DNA from: Gloeothece verrucosa PCC 7822
GTDB lineage: Bacteria; Cyanobacteriota; Cyanobacteriia; Cyanobacteriales; Microcystaceae
DNA: 64,000 nt
NCBI RefSeq assembly: GCF_000147335.1
Contig: NC_014501.1
Location: 930,001 to 994,000, forward strand
Reading direction: 5' to 3'
Position numbers and translations under genes: made by a program. Of the stretch, positions 15,496-27,800 are shown piece after piece. Position 1 is the stretch's first letter, and the number at the start of each line of letters is the position of its first letter. The notes beneath the pieces are model-generated. The model searched no databases. It was not told the DNA's origin and saw only the letters and a program-made list of their open reading frames with translations.

Positions 15496-15760
15496 TCTGG
15501 GAACTTGAAAGAAAGTGAATATAAGAAAGGAAAAAATTTTTTATAAATGTGGCTTAACATTAAAATTCTCAAGGGGACTTTACCTCGATCTTTTAGCAAT
15601 CACTTTTAAACGATAAATTTTGGATTATTGACTCATTAGTCAAGTTTAAAAAGTGTTTAGCTTACTCCCACCAACCAAAAAAGCCTTCTCTTCAGATGGA
15701 CTGGGTTTTGCCCCAATCTGCTTAACCCGAACTCAGGTTAACTAGAAACCAAGGAGAATC
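15496..15760. other. Non-coding spacer
   Basis: I see no gene in this AT-rich stretch. It ends with a good ribosome site (AAGGAG at 15751) that belongs to the DUF1254 remnant that follows. Confidence 0.4.
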
Positions 15761-15883
15761 ATCACAACTATTGCTTGATCAGAAGAACAAGCTTTTCAAC
15801 TGGGAGTTGAAGCCTATATCTACGGATATCCCCATGCTCCCAGTTTAAGTTTGTTGATTTTAGCCCACCAGGTTGCTAAATGA
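15761..15883 (+). pseudogene. DUF1254 gene fragment (5' end only)
   Basis: After the ribosome site AAGGAG the frame reads ATC ACA ACT ATT GCT TGA, then EEQAFQLGVEAYIYGYP, the well-known N-terminal signature of DUF1254 proteins. It soon becomes unlike the family and stops at 15883. The start codon appears changed (ATC for ATG) and a TGA lies at 15776-15778. The fragment runs into the 3' end of the giant RTX gene, whose arrival may have cut it off. Confidence 0.65.
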
Positions 15884-18800
15884 TAGCTAAGTTAGTTAAG
15901 TCACCGGTGTAACCTGTTATTTCGATTACAGCATCAGCGCTGGCAATAAATCCGGCTGTGTTGTTATTGAGAGCAACGAATGTACGGGTAGCTTGGGCTT
16001 GACCAATAGTAAAAGTAGCTGCTCGATTTGCCAAGAAGTTAGTGGGATTGAGAACTGATGCGATCGCTTCTGCGCTCAAGTCAGTTACTTCTCCTAACTC
16101 AACCAGTAATGCCGCAGATACAGCAGTAGGGCCATCAATTTTATCAACCCCTATCTTAAGATCGCTAATACGGTCAAAGTTAGCTAACAAAGAATCAGTT
16201 AGAGGATTAATAACAAAAGTATTAATTCCATTACCTCCTGTGAGCAAATCGGAACCAGCACCACCAGCGAGGCGATCATCACTTTCTCCACCTTCTAGAA
16301 CATCGTTACCCACCCCACCAGTTAGAGTGTCATTTCCTTGTTGTCCTTGAAGTGTATCATCACCGCTACCCCCATTGAGGCTATCATTACCAGATTGTCC
16401 TGATAAAATGTTAGCCCCATTGTTACCAGTCAAAGTATTATTGAGACTGTTGCCGGTTCCATTAATATTGCTAGTTCCAGTTAGGGTAAGATTTTCTACA
16501 TTATCTGCAAGAGTAAAGCTTACCGAAGAGTTAACTATGTCGGTTCCTTGATTAAGATTTTCAGTAATGACATCATTAATATTATCGACGATGTAAATAT
16601 CATTTCCGGCACTGCCGAGCAGGCTATCATCACCGATACCACCGTTGAGGGTGTCATTCCCAGCACCCGCATCAAGGGTATCATTACCGGTGCCCCCATT
16701 TAAGCTATCGTTACCGATCAAGCTCGAGCTTCCATCGAGTTCTACAATACCTCTGTGGTTCCGGTTCGGGATAATATCGTTCCATCCGCCGGGGATCTCC
16801 CAATTGATCAATACATAATTTTCAGGCTCACCATTATAGTATGTATTATTGGGTTCAAAGGAAGCCCACCAGTTATTATAAGTATAAGCTTCCCCCGTTA
16901 GCCACCGGAAATCGCCTTCGCTGGCTTCATCGGTCAATCCTATCCATAGTAACTCTGTGCCTCCAAAAGTATTAACTATCCAATCTTGCTCCTGTTGTGT
17001 GTTGATGGCGACAAGATTTCCTCCTAATACTTGCGCTTGAGCTTGAGCTTGTTGCCAAGTTCCGGGATCGGTTAAGATATAGGTTTTACCGTTGTAGTAA
17101 TAAGCTCCGGTATCCTCAACGATAAGGTCATTGCCTGCACCACCATCAACGGTATCATTGCCCCCTGCTCCGGTTAAGGTGTTATTACCTGCATTACCGA
17201 TGATGCTGTTGTTAAAAGAGTTGCCTGTACCGTTAATATCGCTCGTTCCGGTTAACGATAATCTTTCCAGATTGGCACTTAATGTATAGCTCACCGAAGC
17301 ATTAACTTGATCTACTCCATCGTTAAGATTTTCAGTAATGACATCATTAATACTGTCAACGATGTACACGTCATTACCTGACCCCCCAACAAGACTATCA
17401 TCATCGGTTCCTCCATTAAGAGTATCATTACCGGCACCGCCATAAAGAGTATCGTTTCCGGAACCACCGATAAGACTGTCGTTACCGCCCAGGACTTGAG
17501 TTAATTCAACAATGCCCCTGTAATTAAAGTCAGGTATGTTATCGCTCCATTTGCCTGGTGAACTAGAGTTCATTAGTACATAATTTTCTGGCGTACCGTA
17601 GAAGTTGTTATCGGGTTGATTCGTTTCCCAGTTCTGATAATCAACGTCACTCAAAATTTCGCCGGTAGACCATTTGAACTCGCCTTCTATCAGTTCATCT
17701 GTCAAACCAATCCATAGTGGTTCGTAGCCCGTAAAATTATTAACTAACCAGTTTTGTTCGGCTCCCGAGTTAATAGTAACAAGATTTCCCCCTAAACTCT
17801 GCGCTTGTGATTGAACTTGTTGCCATGTTCCAGGGGTGGTTAAAAGATAAGTGTGGCCATTATACTCTAACAAGTTGGTGAGATCGCCAATTAGAATATC
17901 ATTACCCGCTCCTCCATCGAGAGTATCATTGCCTCCCGCTCCGGTTAAGCTGTTATCGTTAGTATTACCCGTGAGAATATTGTTAAGATTATTACCAGTA
18001 CCATTATACTGACCAAAATCAGCTTCAGCTAAGGTTAAATTATCGACATTAGCAGGTAATGTATAATTTGTGGTGGTTATAACTAGATCCGTTCCTTCAT
18101 TAGAATTTTCAACTATAACAGCGTTAACACTATCGATGATGTAAACATCATTTTCAGTCCCACCAACAAGAACCATAGAGTAATAGCGAAAAGAATCACT
18201 TCCATCAAGAGTGTCATTTCCCGCGCCCCCATAAAGAGTATCATTACCACCGAAACCAGTCAGGCTGTCATTACCGGCCTCTCCCGATAAGATGTTATCG
18301 GCGTAATTGCCGGTAATGACGTTATTGAGACTGTTGCCGGTTCCATTAATTTTGTTGTAGAGGAGATCGATATTGTTGCCAGTCTGATTAGTGTTGTAGT
18401 AGCCACTTAAATTTAGGTTCTCTAGATTATTGCCTAATGTATAGGTAATCGAAGTATTAACCACATCTATTCCCGCATTAAGATTCTCGATGATAACATC
18501 ATTAATGTCATCAATGGCGTAAACGTCATTTCCGCTTCCTCCGGCCATCGAGTCGCCCCCGACCCCGCCATCAAGGGTATCATTGCCCGTACCACCGTTA
18601 AGGGTGTCATTTCCGATGTCTCCTGTTAAAAGGTTATTGCCGCTATTACCGGTGAGAATGTTATTGAGCCTATTACCCGTACCGTCAATGTTCCCTGTTC
18701 CGGTTAAAGTCAAAGTTTCCAGATTATCGCTTAATACATAAGTAGCGGAGGCATTAACGGTATCTGTTCCTTCATCTATATTTTCATTGATGACATCAGT

Positions 18801-21800
18801 GCTACTATCGACATTATAAACCTCATTTCCAGTTCCCCCTACGAGAGTATCGTTACCGGCACCACCATTAAGGGTATCATTGCCTGACCCGCCGATTAAA
18901 AAATCATTCCCGTCTAACCCAGATAAATTATTGTTTCCACCGTTACCTGTAATACTATTATTGAGGGTGTTTCCTGTGCCTGAAAGATTACTGCTACCCG
19001 TTAAGATGAGGTTTTCTAAATAAGTACCTAAAGTCCAGTTAACAGAGGATTGAACGGTGTCTATTCCTTCATTAGGATTTTCTAAGGTGCGATCGCTAGT
19101 GGTATTGACAATATAAAGATCATCTCCGGTTCCCCCGCTCATGCTATCATTACCTGTTCCTCCATCAAGGGTATCATTCCCTTCAGCACCGGCAAGACTA
19201 TCATTACCTCCTAATCCTTCAAGTTTTTCACTATTTGGGGTTCCGATTAGGGTATCATTCCCACTCGTTCCGATTAAATTAGCGATAGTCAGCGTAAAAG
19301 TATTACTAACAGTTGCGCCCGCCGTATCAGTAGCGATAATTGTAATATTATAGATGCCTACTGATGTGCTAGTGGGTGTACCGCTAAAAGTTCGAGTGGC
19401 AACATTGAAGGTAACACCACTAGGCAAAATTGTGTTCGGGGCTAAACTGTAACTCAGACTGTCTCCTAAATCAACATCGCTGAAAGTGTTGCTAGGAATG
19501 GTGAAGGTAAAAGGACTATTTTTGATCGCTGTTTGAGGAGCGATCGCATTATTTAATGTAGGCGCGTCATTGGTATTGGCTACGGTTAAGGTAAAGGTGT
19601 GGGGAGCAACTGCACCTGAAAGGTCTGTAACTAATACCTTGATATTGATCGCGCCGACTTCGCTGTTAGTTGGAGTCCCACTGAAGGTACGACTCGCGCT
19701 ATCAAAGGTTAACCAACTTGGTAAAGGATTACCATTTTCTAAGGTTGCAGAATAGCTGAGAACATCATCAACATTAGCATCGATGAAGGTGTTGTCAGGA
19801 ATAGTGAAGGTAAAAGGAGTGTCCTCTGTCGCTGTTTGAGGAGCGATCGCATTATTTAATGTAGGTGCGCTAGGAGGAAGAATAATATTTTCTATGGATT
19901 GATAAAACTGGGTGATAGCCCCAATTGTTACCGTACCAGAGTTGGGGGAAGTGCTGATGACTTGTACTGTTCCCGGTGTCAGAAGGCTGTAGTCTAATGT
20001 GTCTAAGCCCAGTCCACCATCAACGGAAAAATTAGCACTAGGATTTACTACTCTGATGTTATCGTTGCCTTGACTTCCTTCAAATTTTTCTATGGATTGA
20101 AGTTGATGGGTATAATTTTGCCCATTAATAGCAAATTGCGCTGTAAAATTATTACTACCATTATCTGTCAGTTGTATGTTGCTTTGCAGATTTGTATAAG
20201 TTGCAGTATCAAAGCCATCACCGCCAATTAGGGTGTCGTTACCAGCACCACCATTGAGGATATTATTCGCACTGTTACCTGTAATAAGGTTATTGAGTAC
20301 ATTCCCTGTACCATTAATTGTATTAATTCCTGTCAGTGTGAGGTTTTCGATGTTAGGCAAGTTAGCAAGACTAAAAGTCACACTCGATTGTATTGTATCT
20401 GTGCCTTGTGCGGCATTTTCGGTAATGATGTCGGTGGTGGTATCAACAATGTAAAGATCATCGCCCAATCCCCCAATCAGGGTATCATCCCCATCACTAC
20501 CATCGAGGATATTATTAGCGTTGTTACCTGTAATAGTGTTATTAAGTTCATTACCTGTAGCATTAATCGTATTGGTTCCTGTCAGTGTGAGGTTTTCAAT
20601 GTTAGCAGCGAGAGTTATGGAGACACTTGATTGCACAGTATCTGTGCCTTCTGCGGCATTTTCGGTAATGAGGTCGGCGATGGTATCAACAATGTAAAGA
20701 TCATCGCCCAATCCCCCAATCAAGGTATCAATACCTGCTCCACCGTCGAGGATATTATTAGCGTTGTTACCTGTAATAGTGTTATTAAGTTCATTACCTG
20801 TAGCATTAATCGTATTGGTTCCTGTCAGTGTGAGGTTTTCAATGTTAGCAGCAAGAGTTATAGAGACACTTGATTGCACAGTATCTGTGCCTTGTGCGGC
20901 ATTTTCGGTAATGATTTCGGCGATGGTATCAACAATGTAAAGATCATCACCCAATCCCCCAATCAAGGTATCAATACCTGCTCCACCGTCGAGGATATTA
21001 TTAGCGTTGTTACCTGTAATAGTGTTATTGAGTGTATTGCCTGTACCATTAATCGTATTGGTTCCTGTCAAGGTTAGGTTTTCAATGTTAGGCAAGTCAG
21101 CAAGACTAAAAGTCACACTCGATTGTATTGTATCTGTGCCTTGTGCAGCATTTTCGGTAATGATGTCGGTGGTGGTATCAACAATGTAGAGATCGTTGCC
21201 ATTTCCGCCAATCAGAGTATCAACACCCGCACCTCCATCGAGTAAGTCATTACCATTCTGTCCATTTAGTAAGTCATTACCAGTTCCTCCACTAAGAGTA
21301 TCATCGCCTAATCCCGCACCATTGAGGGTATCATTACCAGCATCCCCAAAAATTAAAGACGACCAGTTATTATTTGCGGTGAGGGAATCATTGCCTGTAC
21401 CTCCTGTTAGCACACCATAATAGCCGCCACCAGTAGCAAAGTAAATTTTTTCAATCTCTCTTAGAATATCTGTTCCCTCATTACCATTGCTCGTGAACAT
21501 ATCCTGTATTTGAATACTACCATCAGAGAGAATAGTTGCCTGAAATTCTGTATGGCTTCCTGCGTAATTTACGATGTCATAGCCTGTACTACCAATGAGG
21601 GTGTCATCGTGATCCCCACCATCGAGAGTATCATTGCCGCCTCCACCATAGAGGTAGTCATTGCCCGATGCGCCACGAAGGATGTCATTATCTCTTCCAC
21701 CATCGAGATAATCATTGCCGTCCCCACCATCAAGAGTATCATTGCCTTCTCCACCATCTGAACCATCGAGAGTATCATTGCCGTTTCCACCATAGAGGTA

Positions 21801-24800
21801 GTCATCGCCCGATGCGCCAAGAAGGGTGTCATTCTGCTCCCCACCATCAAGAGTATCATTGCCGCCTCCACCATAGAGGTAGTCATTGCCCGATGCGCCA
21901 CGAAGGATGTCATTATCTCTTCCACCATCGAGATAATCATTGCCGTCCCCACCATCAAGAGTATCATTGCCTTCTCCACCATCTGAACCATCGAGAGTAT
22001 CATTGCCGTTTCCACCATAGAGGTAGTCATCGCCCGATGCGCTAAGAAGGGTGTCATTGCCTAATGAGCCAAGAAGGGTGTCATTGCCGTTTCCACCATC
22101 GAGAAAATCATTGCCATCCTCACCATCGAGAGAATCATTGCCGTCTCCACCATAGAGAGAATCATTACCGCCATTTCCTCTCAAAAAGTTATTTAGGTTA
22201 TTTCCACGTATTGTGTCATTTAAACTACCACCCACAGCATTTTCTATATTTATGTAAGCGTTCGATCCAAAATAAGTATTTAAAGTTAAAAAGAGATTTT
22301 CATTTATCTGTTGTTGTCCATAATAGCCAAGATTAAGGCTGATAGTTTTAGTGGTAGTTGCAGAAAAGTCTAGCGTATCTATATCGTTATTGCGGAATTC
22401 AGGAGTAAATGTTTCCCAAGAATCAAGATTATTGGTTTGAGTTATTAAACCTGTGTTTGTAGCTTGGATATAGGTATTTCTATATCCATTCCAGAAGTCT
22501 GGAGGCCAATGAGCTTCTAATGCAATTTGTCCAGAACCCCGGTCAATAACTCTAAATTTTTCCCAATCACCAATACTACCAGCTTGATCTACATTCCAAG
22601 CTGAATTTGCTCTCATATAGGTATTGTTAAAAGTTTGTAAGGCAATTTTTCCATCATCCTGAGTAATAATTTGAAATTCTTCCCAAGGACCTGCATGATC
22701 ATTTTGAAAGAAAGCACTACCAGCATCAGTCCGAATATAAGTGTTATGGGCAGTTCTCAGTGCAATTGTGGTTTCATTGATTGTGTCTGAACCTTGTGGG
22801 TCGTCCGTATCAAATATATAAGTATCATCATCTGTTCTACCGATTAAAGTGTCATCGCCAGTACCCCCATTAAAAATATTTTTACCACTACCTCCATTGA
22901 GAATATCGTTGCCATCCCCACCGTTTAAGTTGTCATCTCCACCCTTACCATGCAGGATATCATTACCACCATATCCATTAATTAAGTCTGAACTATCCGT
23001 ACCCCAGAGCGTATTATTATCGTTATTTCCACCAAAAACCTCGTTATCAATGTTAGGAGGATTAAACAAGTCTCTATTGTAAGAGCCGTTAATATTGTTT
23101 TTGAGATTGTTAATTTTTTGTTTTGCTACTTCAGATATTCCTGAGTTAGTCAAACTGAATGAACCATCAAAACCTATTTTGACAGCAGAACTTATACCTA
23201 ATGTCTGTCCCCAAGCAGCAAAATAATCATTACTAGAATTATTATCATCAATAAATTGAACATAAACTCCTCCAGAGCCTAATGTCCATCCTCCGATAAC
23301 AGGAATAGCGCTGGGGATCTTCACACTTCCTTCTGCTAAAGCATAAAAGTCAAAATTGCTGTTATATTTACGACCAATTAGGGTAGCATTTGCTTCAATT
23401 AATCCATAGAGAATGTTTAAGTTAGCTTGTGCAAAAAATGAATTATTTTGCCAATTGATGTTAATTTCACCTGATCCCGTAATTAGATTACCCAGAATAT
23501 TAACCTTACCTGTTGCGTTGAGATAATCTTGAGTAATTGTTGTAGTTAAATCCAGATTAACAAGTGCTTGATTATTAACATCAGGAATATTGAGAACATC
23601 AGGGAAGTCAATATTAATTCTTGGTCCTGCGGTAATAAACGCAGCACCTGTAAAGATTGTTGTGCTTGCATTATAAGACCCATTTAAACTCTGAAGATAT
23701 GCACCTGTCCCACCAATAGGTTTATTGAGATCAGATACCCCTACTGCAATAGATTCTAATTGACTACCATTCCAATTAACTGTTGCAGCAACATCAATTC
23801 CCGAAGGAATTTCAACGGTAGCATTAGCTGTTACTCTTGTTTGGTTATTACTGGTATCAATAGATACTGTGGCAGATTTTATCTTCCAACCAGCAGCTAT
23901 ATCAATAGACTTGTCGACAGATATCGAGCCAACTACCTCGGCCTGGCCACTACTGGTAATTTTGATGTATTTATCACTTCCACTAAAATCACCTGTGAGA
24001 TTGTAAAGATCGGGTAGAGTAACTTTACCTTGAATAATGAAGACTTTTTCACTCTTAATATTAGTGTATTTAATATGTATATCACTACCATTAACTCGCA
24101 AGAAACCTAAAAGATTAAAGTTGAGAGTTGGTTTAGAAATATCCCCACCAGTTAAATTAAAACCATTATTGTTTACTAACAAATAATCACTGCCAGTAAC
24201 GCTTAACTCAACACCACCTAGCGCTTGGGGTAGTTTGAGCGTACCCTGTAACTTAAATTCTGGGTCCCAATCATTTCCTACATTAGGTGTTCTATCCGGG
24301 GTAAAATTGATCGTCGCATTATTAACTGTAGCTCCAAATAAATTAAAATTAACATTATTGGCGGTGATATTTTGTAGACCACTCTCATTAAATTCTAAGT
24401 TTAAACCAATATCTTCGCCTTCGGATGTTCGCAGTTTAGCATTGCCTGTAAATTTCTTCTGAGTTACACCATTAGTAGTGACATCCCCATAAGTTGCTGC
24501 AATATCATATAGTGTCCATGCTCCTAGTTTGATGCCTTCTGCTAGAGCTTGATCTACTGTTTTTCCAGTTTTTATTTTAGCGAGTTCTAGATATGCACCC
24601 GTTAATTTAACTCCGCTATTATTTACTACTAGCTTATTTGTGCCATCAAGCGTACCTTTTAAACCTTTCAATTTAGGAATTTCAATTGAACCTTGGAGAG
24701 AAAATTCAGGGTCCCAGGGTTCGCTATCTGCTGTATCTCTGTCAATTCTGGTGGTTACTGCGTCGATATCTACTGCCGCACCTAAAAAAGTAAAGTCTGT

Positions 24801-27800
24801 TCCTACGCCGTTGCTACTACCTGTAATTTGGGTGAGTTGGCCATTGGTAAATGCTAATGTTAGGTTGATTGGACTGCCGGGGGTTTTCAGTTTAGCGTTA
24901 ACGGTGAAATTATTGTTGGGAGTATTAACATTTAGATTGATATCTTGAATTTCCCATGATCCAAATAGAGGAATATTAGAGGTAGTAACATTTGCTACCA
25001 TTGAAAAATCAAGACCTGTGGCAGTCTTTTTAATTTTAATGTAATTTCCACCCTGTAAATTAAATGCAGCGTTTTTAAGACTGGGAATTTTAAATTGACC
25101 CTGAAGTGTAATTTCTTCATTGGTGAAATCAAATTTCACTTGGGCATTTAGTGCTTGAATTTCTAGTAAACCCAGAACAACAAAAGAGGTTGTACCAGGG
25201 AGTTGTACAAACCCACCTGTGACTTCAAGACCATTATCGCTAATACCGATATAATCACTTCCGTTAATAGCTACTAACAAGCCATTTCCACCAACCAGAT
25301 TTTGAGGCAGTAGCATTGAACCTTGTAGTCTTAGTTGAGGATTACCATCTGCATCTTCCCCGAATGATAAACCATCAAAAGAAACTTCTATTCCGCCAAT
25401 TAATTTGAATGCAGAAGAATCATTACTATCGCCCCTATCGGTAATTGTTCCTGTGAGTGTGTTTGTATCAAATGCAACGTCTCCATTAAATAACGCAGCA
25501 CTTTGATTATTACCGATCGCAGAATAAACTTTTGCATTTACATTAGAGCTATTTGCTGTAACGTCAATATATTTTTTCGTTTGTCCATTGACAGTTTGTT
25601 CACGAACTGTTACTCTACCTCCATCAACAGTAGTGAGTGGTGTAAAGAAAGAACCATTTTTACCTATCTTAATTGTTTGATCTATCCAGGTATTTGATAT
25701 TGTAGTAGTGTCATATTCATATGTTGTGTTATTTCGCGGAATCCCTGCTGGACCCATGAGTAAATTAGCAACAGCTGCATTCCCAACTATTATTGTTGCA
25801 TTGTTGTTTATTCCATTGTTGCTTATTTGGGCAAATAACGCTTGATGAGAATCACTCAATAATAATGGAGAGTCTGTTCTATCTTGACCCAAATAATTTA
25901 CTTGAATATTCCCATTGGCAATGATGTAATCGTAATTTGTATGATGTACGCCTCTATAAGGAGAGTCTAAACCATTAATATTACCAGCAAGCCAATCTGT
26001 TACGCTTGCTGTTACTGTTTGCGTTTGACTTATTGGTATATTTATATTTTCATTAAGTCTGACATTAAAATCACCAAGAACAAGAGTAGGAGTATTATTA
26101 TTAGGATTATTAGTGTTTCTGAGACTGTGAACCAGATCATCGAATCCCGCTATTCTGGCATTCTGAGCTAATGCGCCACCTTCATATTCATTGTGCCATG
26201 TTAAAATACGATATTGTTGATTGCTATTGCTATGTGTAATATTTACCTCATAAGGAGGACGTAGATAGTAATTTGTAAAGTTGTTATTGCCAGAATTAAG
26301 AGAAGCATAAAAATCATTTGGCCTAAAGAACCCGGAGCTATTTATTGTGATTGTGTTGGGATCGTACAGGATTAAGTACCCATCAGAGCTATTGGTATTA
26401 AGTTCTCCATCACTGTTTGGAACATTAGGTGTACGTGGATTATTCTCACTTGGTACAACTATAAAGCTATACCCGTTTAACATCTGTTGTAGTCCCTGTT
26501 GGGTATATTGATTAGGAAGAGGTTGATTATTTTGATAGGCATATAAAGCACGTGCTAACGGTTGTTGATCTGAATCTGGAATTTCTTGTAGCGTAATTAG
26601 ATCAATACCTGCATAATCACTATATCTAGCAATGTAATTTATACGTTGTAATATGTTCTGTATACCAGCCCTTTGACCATTGCCTCTACCATCCCAAATA
26701 TTCCACGTTGCCACCCGAAGATCTTGAGCATTTTCCTCAATCGTAATATTTGACTGACCGGGAATAACAGTAATCCCTTGACCATTAGAAATAACAGTAG
26801 CTATGTCATTTTCTGCTTTTAGTATTTGTAACTCCTGTTCAGTCAGAGTATTGCCTTGCACGAGGTTTGCAAAAATCTCCCCCTCATCCCCCGGAGAATC
26901 AATCTTATTAATCTGAGAATCAACAAAATGCCCAGCTTCTTCTAATAAAACATCGGTAATTCTTGAGGTATTTTTATAATTTTCATTCAAAAATTCTCTT
27001 GTTAAATAAATTAATCCTGTATCCGCAGAAAAAGCCCCATTTACCCCATAAATATCCGCGCGATTGACAATCTTAACAGTAGGAATATCGGTAAAATTTC
27101 CGTCAGCAAAATTATTAAATAATTTATTTGCTACTTCCCGATTAAAATCAGTACCAAAAGCAGTTTCTAACTTCTGGGTATATTCAGGATCAAAACGGAA
27201 CTTACTGAGATAACTATAAGCATCTCGTAAGGCTGTGTCTACTACCTCATAAATCTCCAATAAATCCAATTTGCTGTTATTCTGAAGACTTTCCGCAAAA
27301 ATAACCGTCAGATTGTCCTTAAGCTTAGTTTCATCTAACTTTGTCTCTGGATTCTTTGATACCTCAGCAATCGTTCTGCTGATAACTGTATCCCTCGTAC
27401 CCCCATCCCCTTGATTCGCGCTATTCTCCTCAACAACAGTCGCTGGAACATCAATGACTCCGTTATCTATCAAAGCCTGATTTACATCAATAACCCGATC
27501 AATCTGGTTACTAGGAAAGAATTCTAAATGATTGCCTAACTCCTTGCCATTAGCCGCCGCCAACAACAGAGCATTAAAATCCGTATCTCGATTATCATTA
27601 GATAACTTCTGGAACAAATGACGATTACCCTGATAAAATCCCACAGTATCGTTCGTACCGCGACGATTACCCGCCAAAGCCAACAGCAATAGTAGATTAT
27701 TATTATGATTTTGCTCATTCCCCTGATCAGCCAACGAATTTAGATAATATCCGAACTGTTGTATTAATAAATGAGCGATCGCATCAGGATTATTAATATT

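Noticed and set aside
20388..21077. Tandem plus-strand frames of 243 bp
   Set aside because: Antisense shadows of the 81-residue repeats of the giant gene.
21569..22336. His-, Arg- and Met-rich frames opposite or out of phase with the giant gene
   Set aside because: They are shadows of the RTX nonapeptide repeats; the 4069-codon frame explains the DNA.
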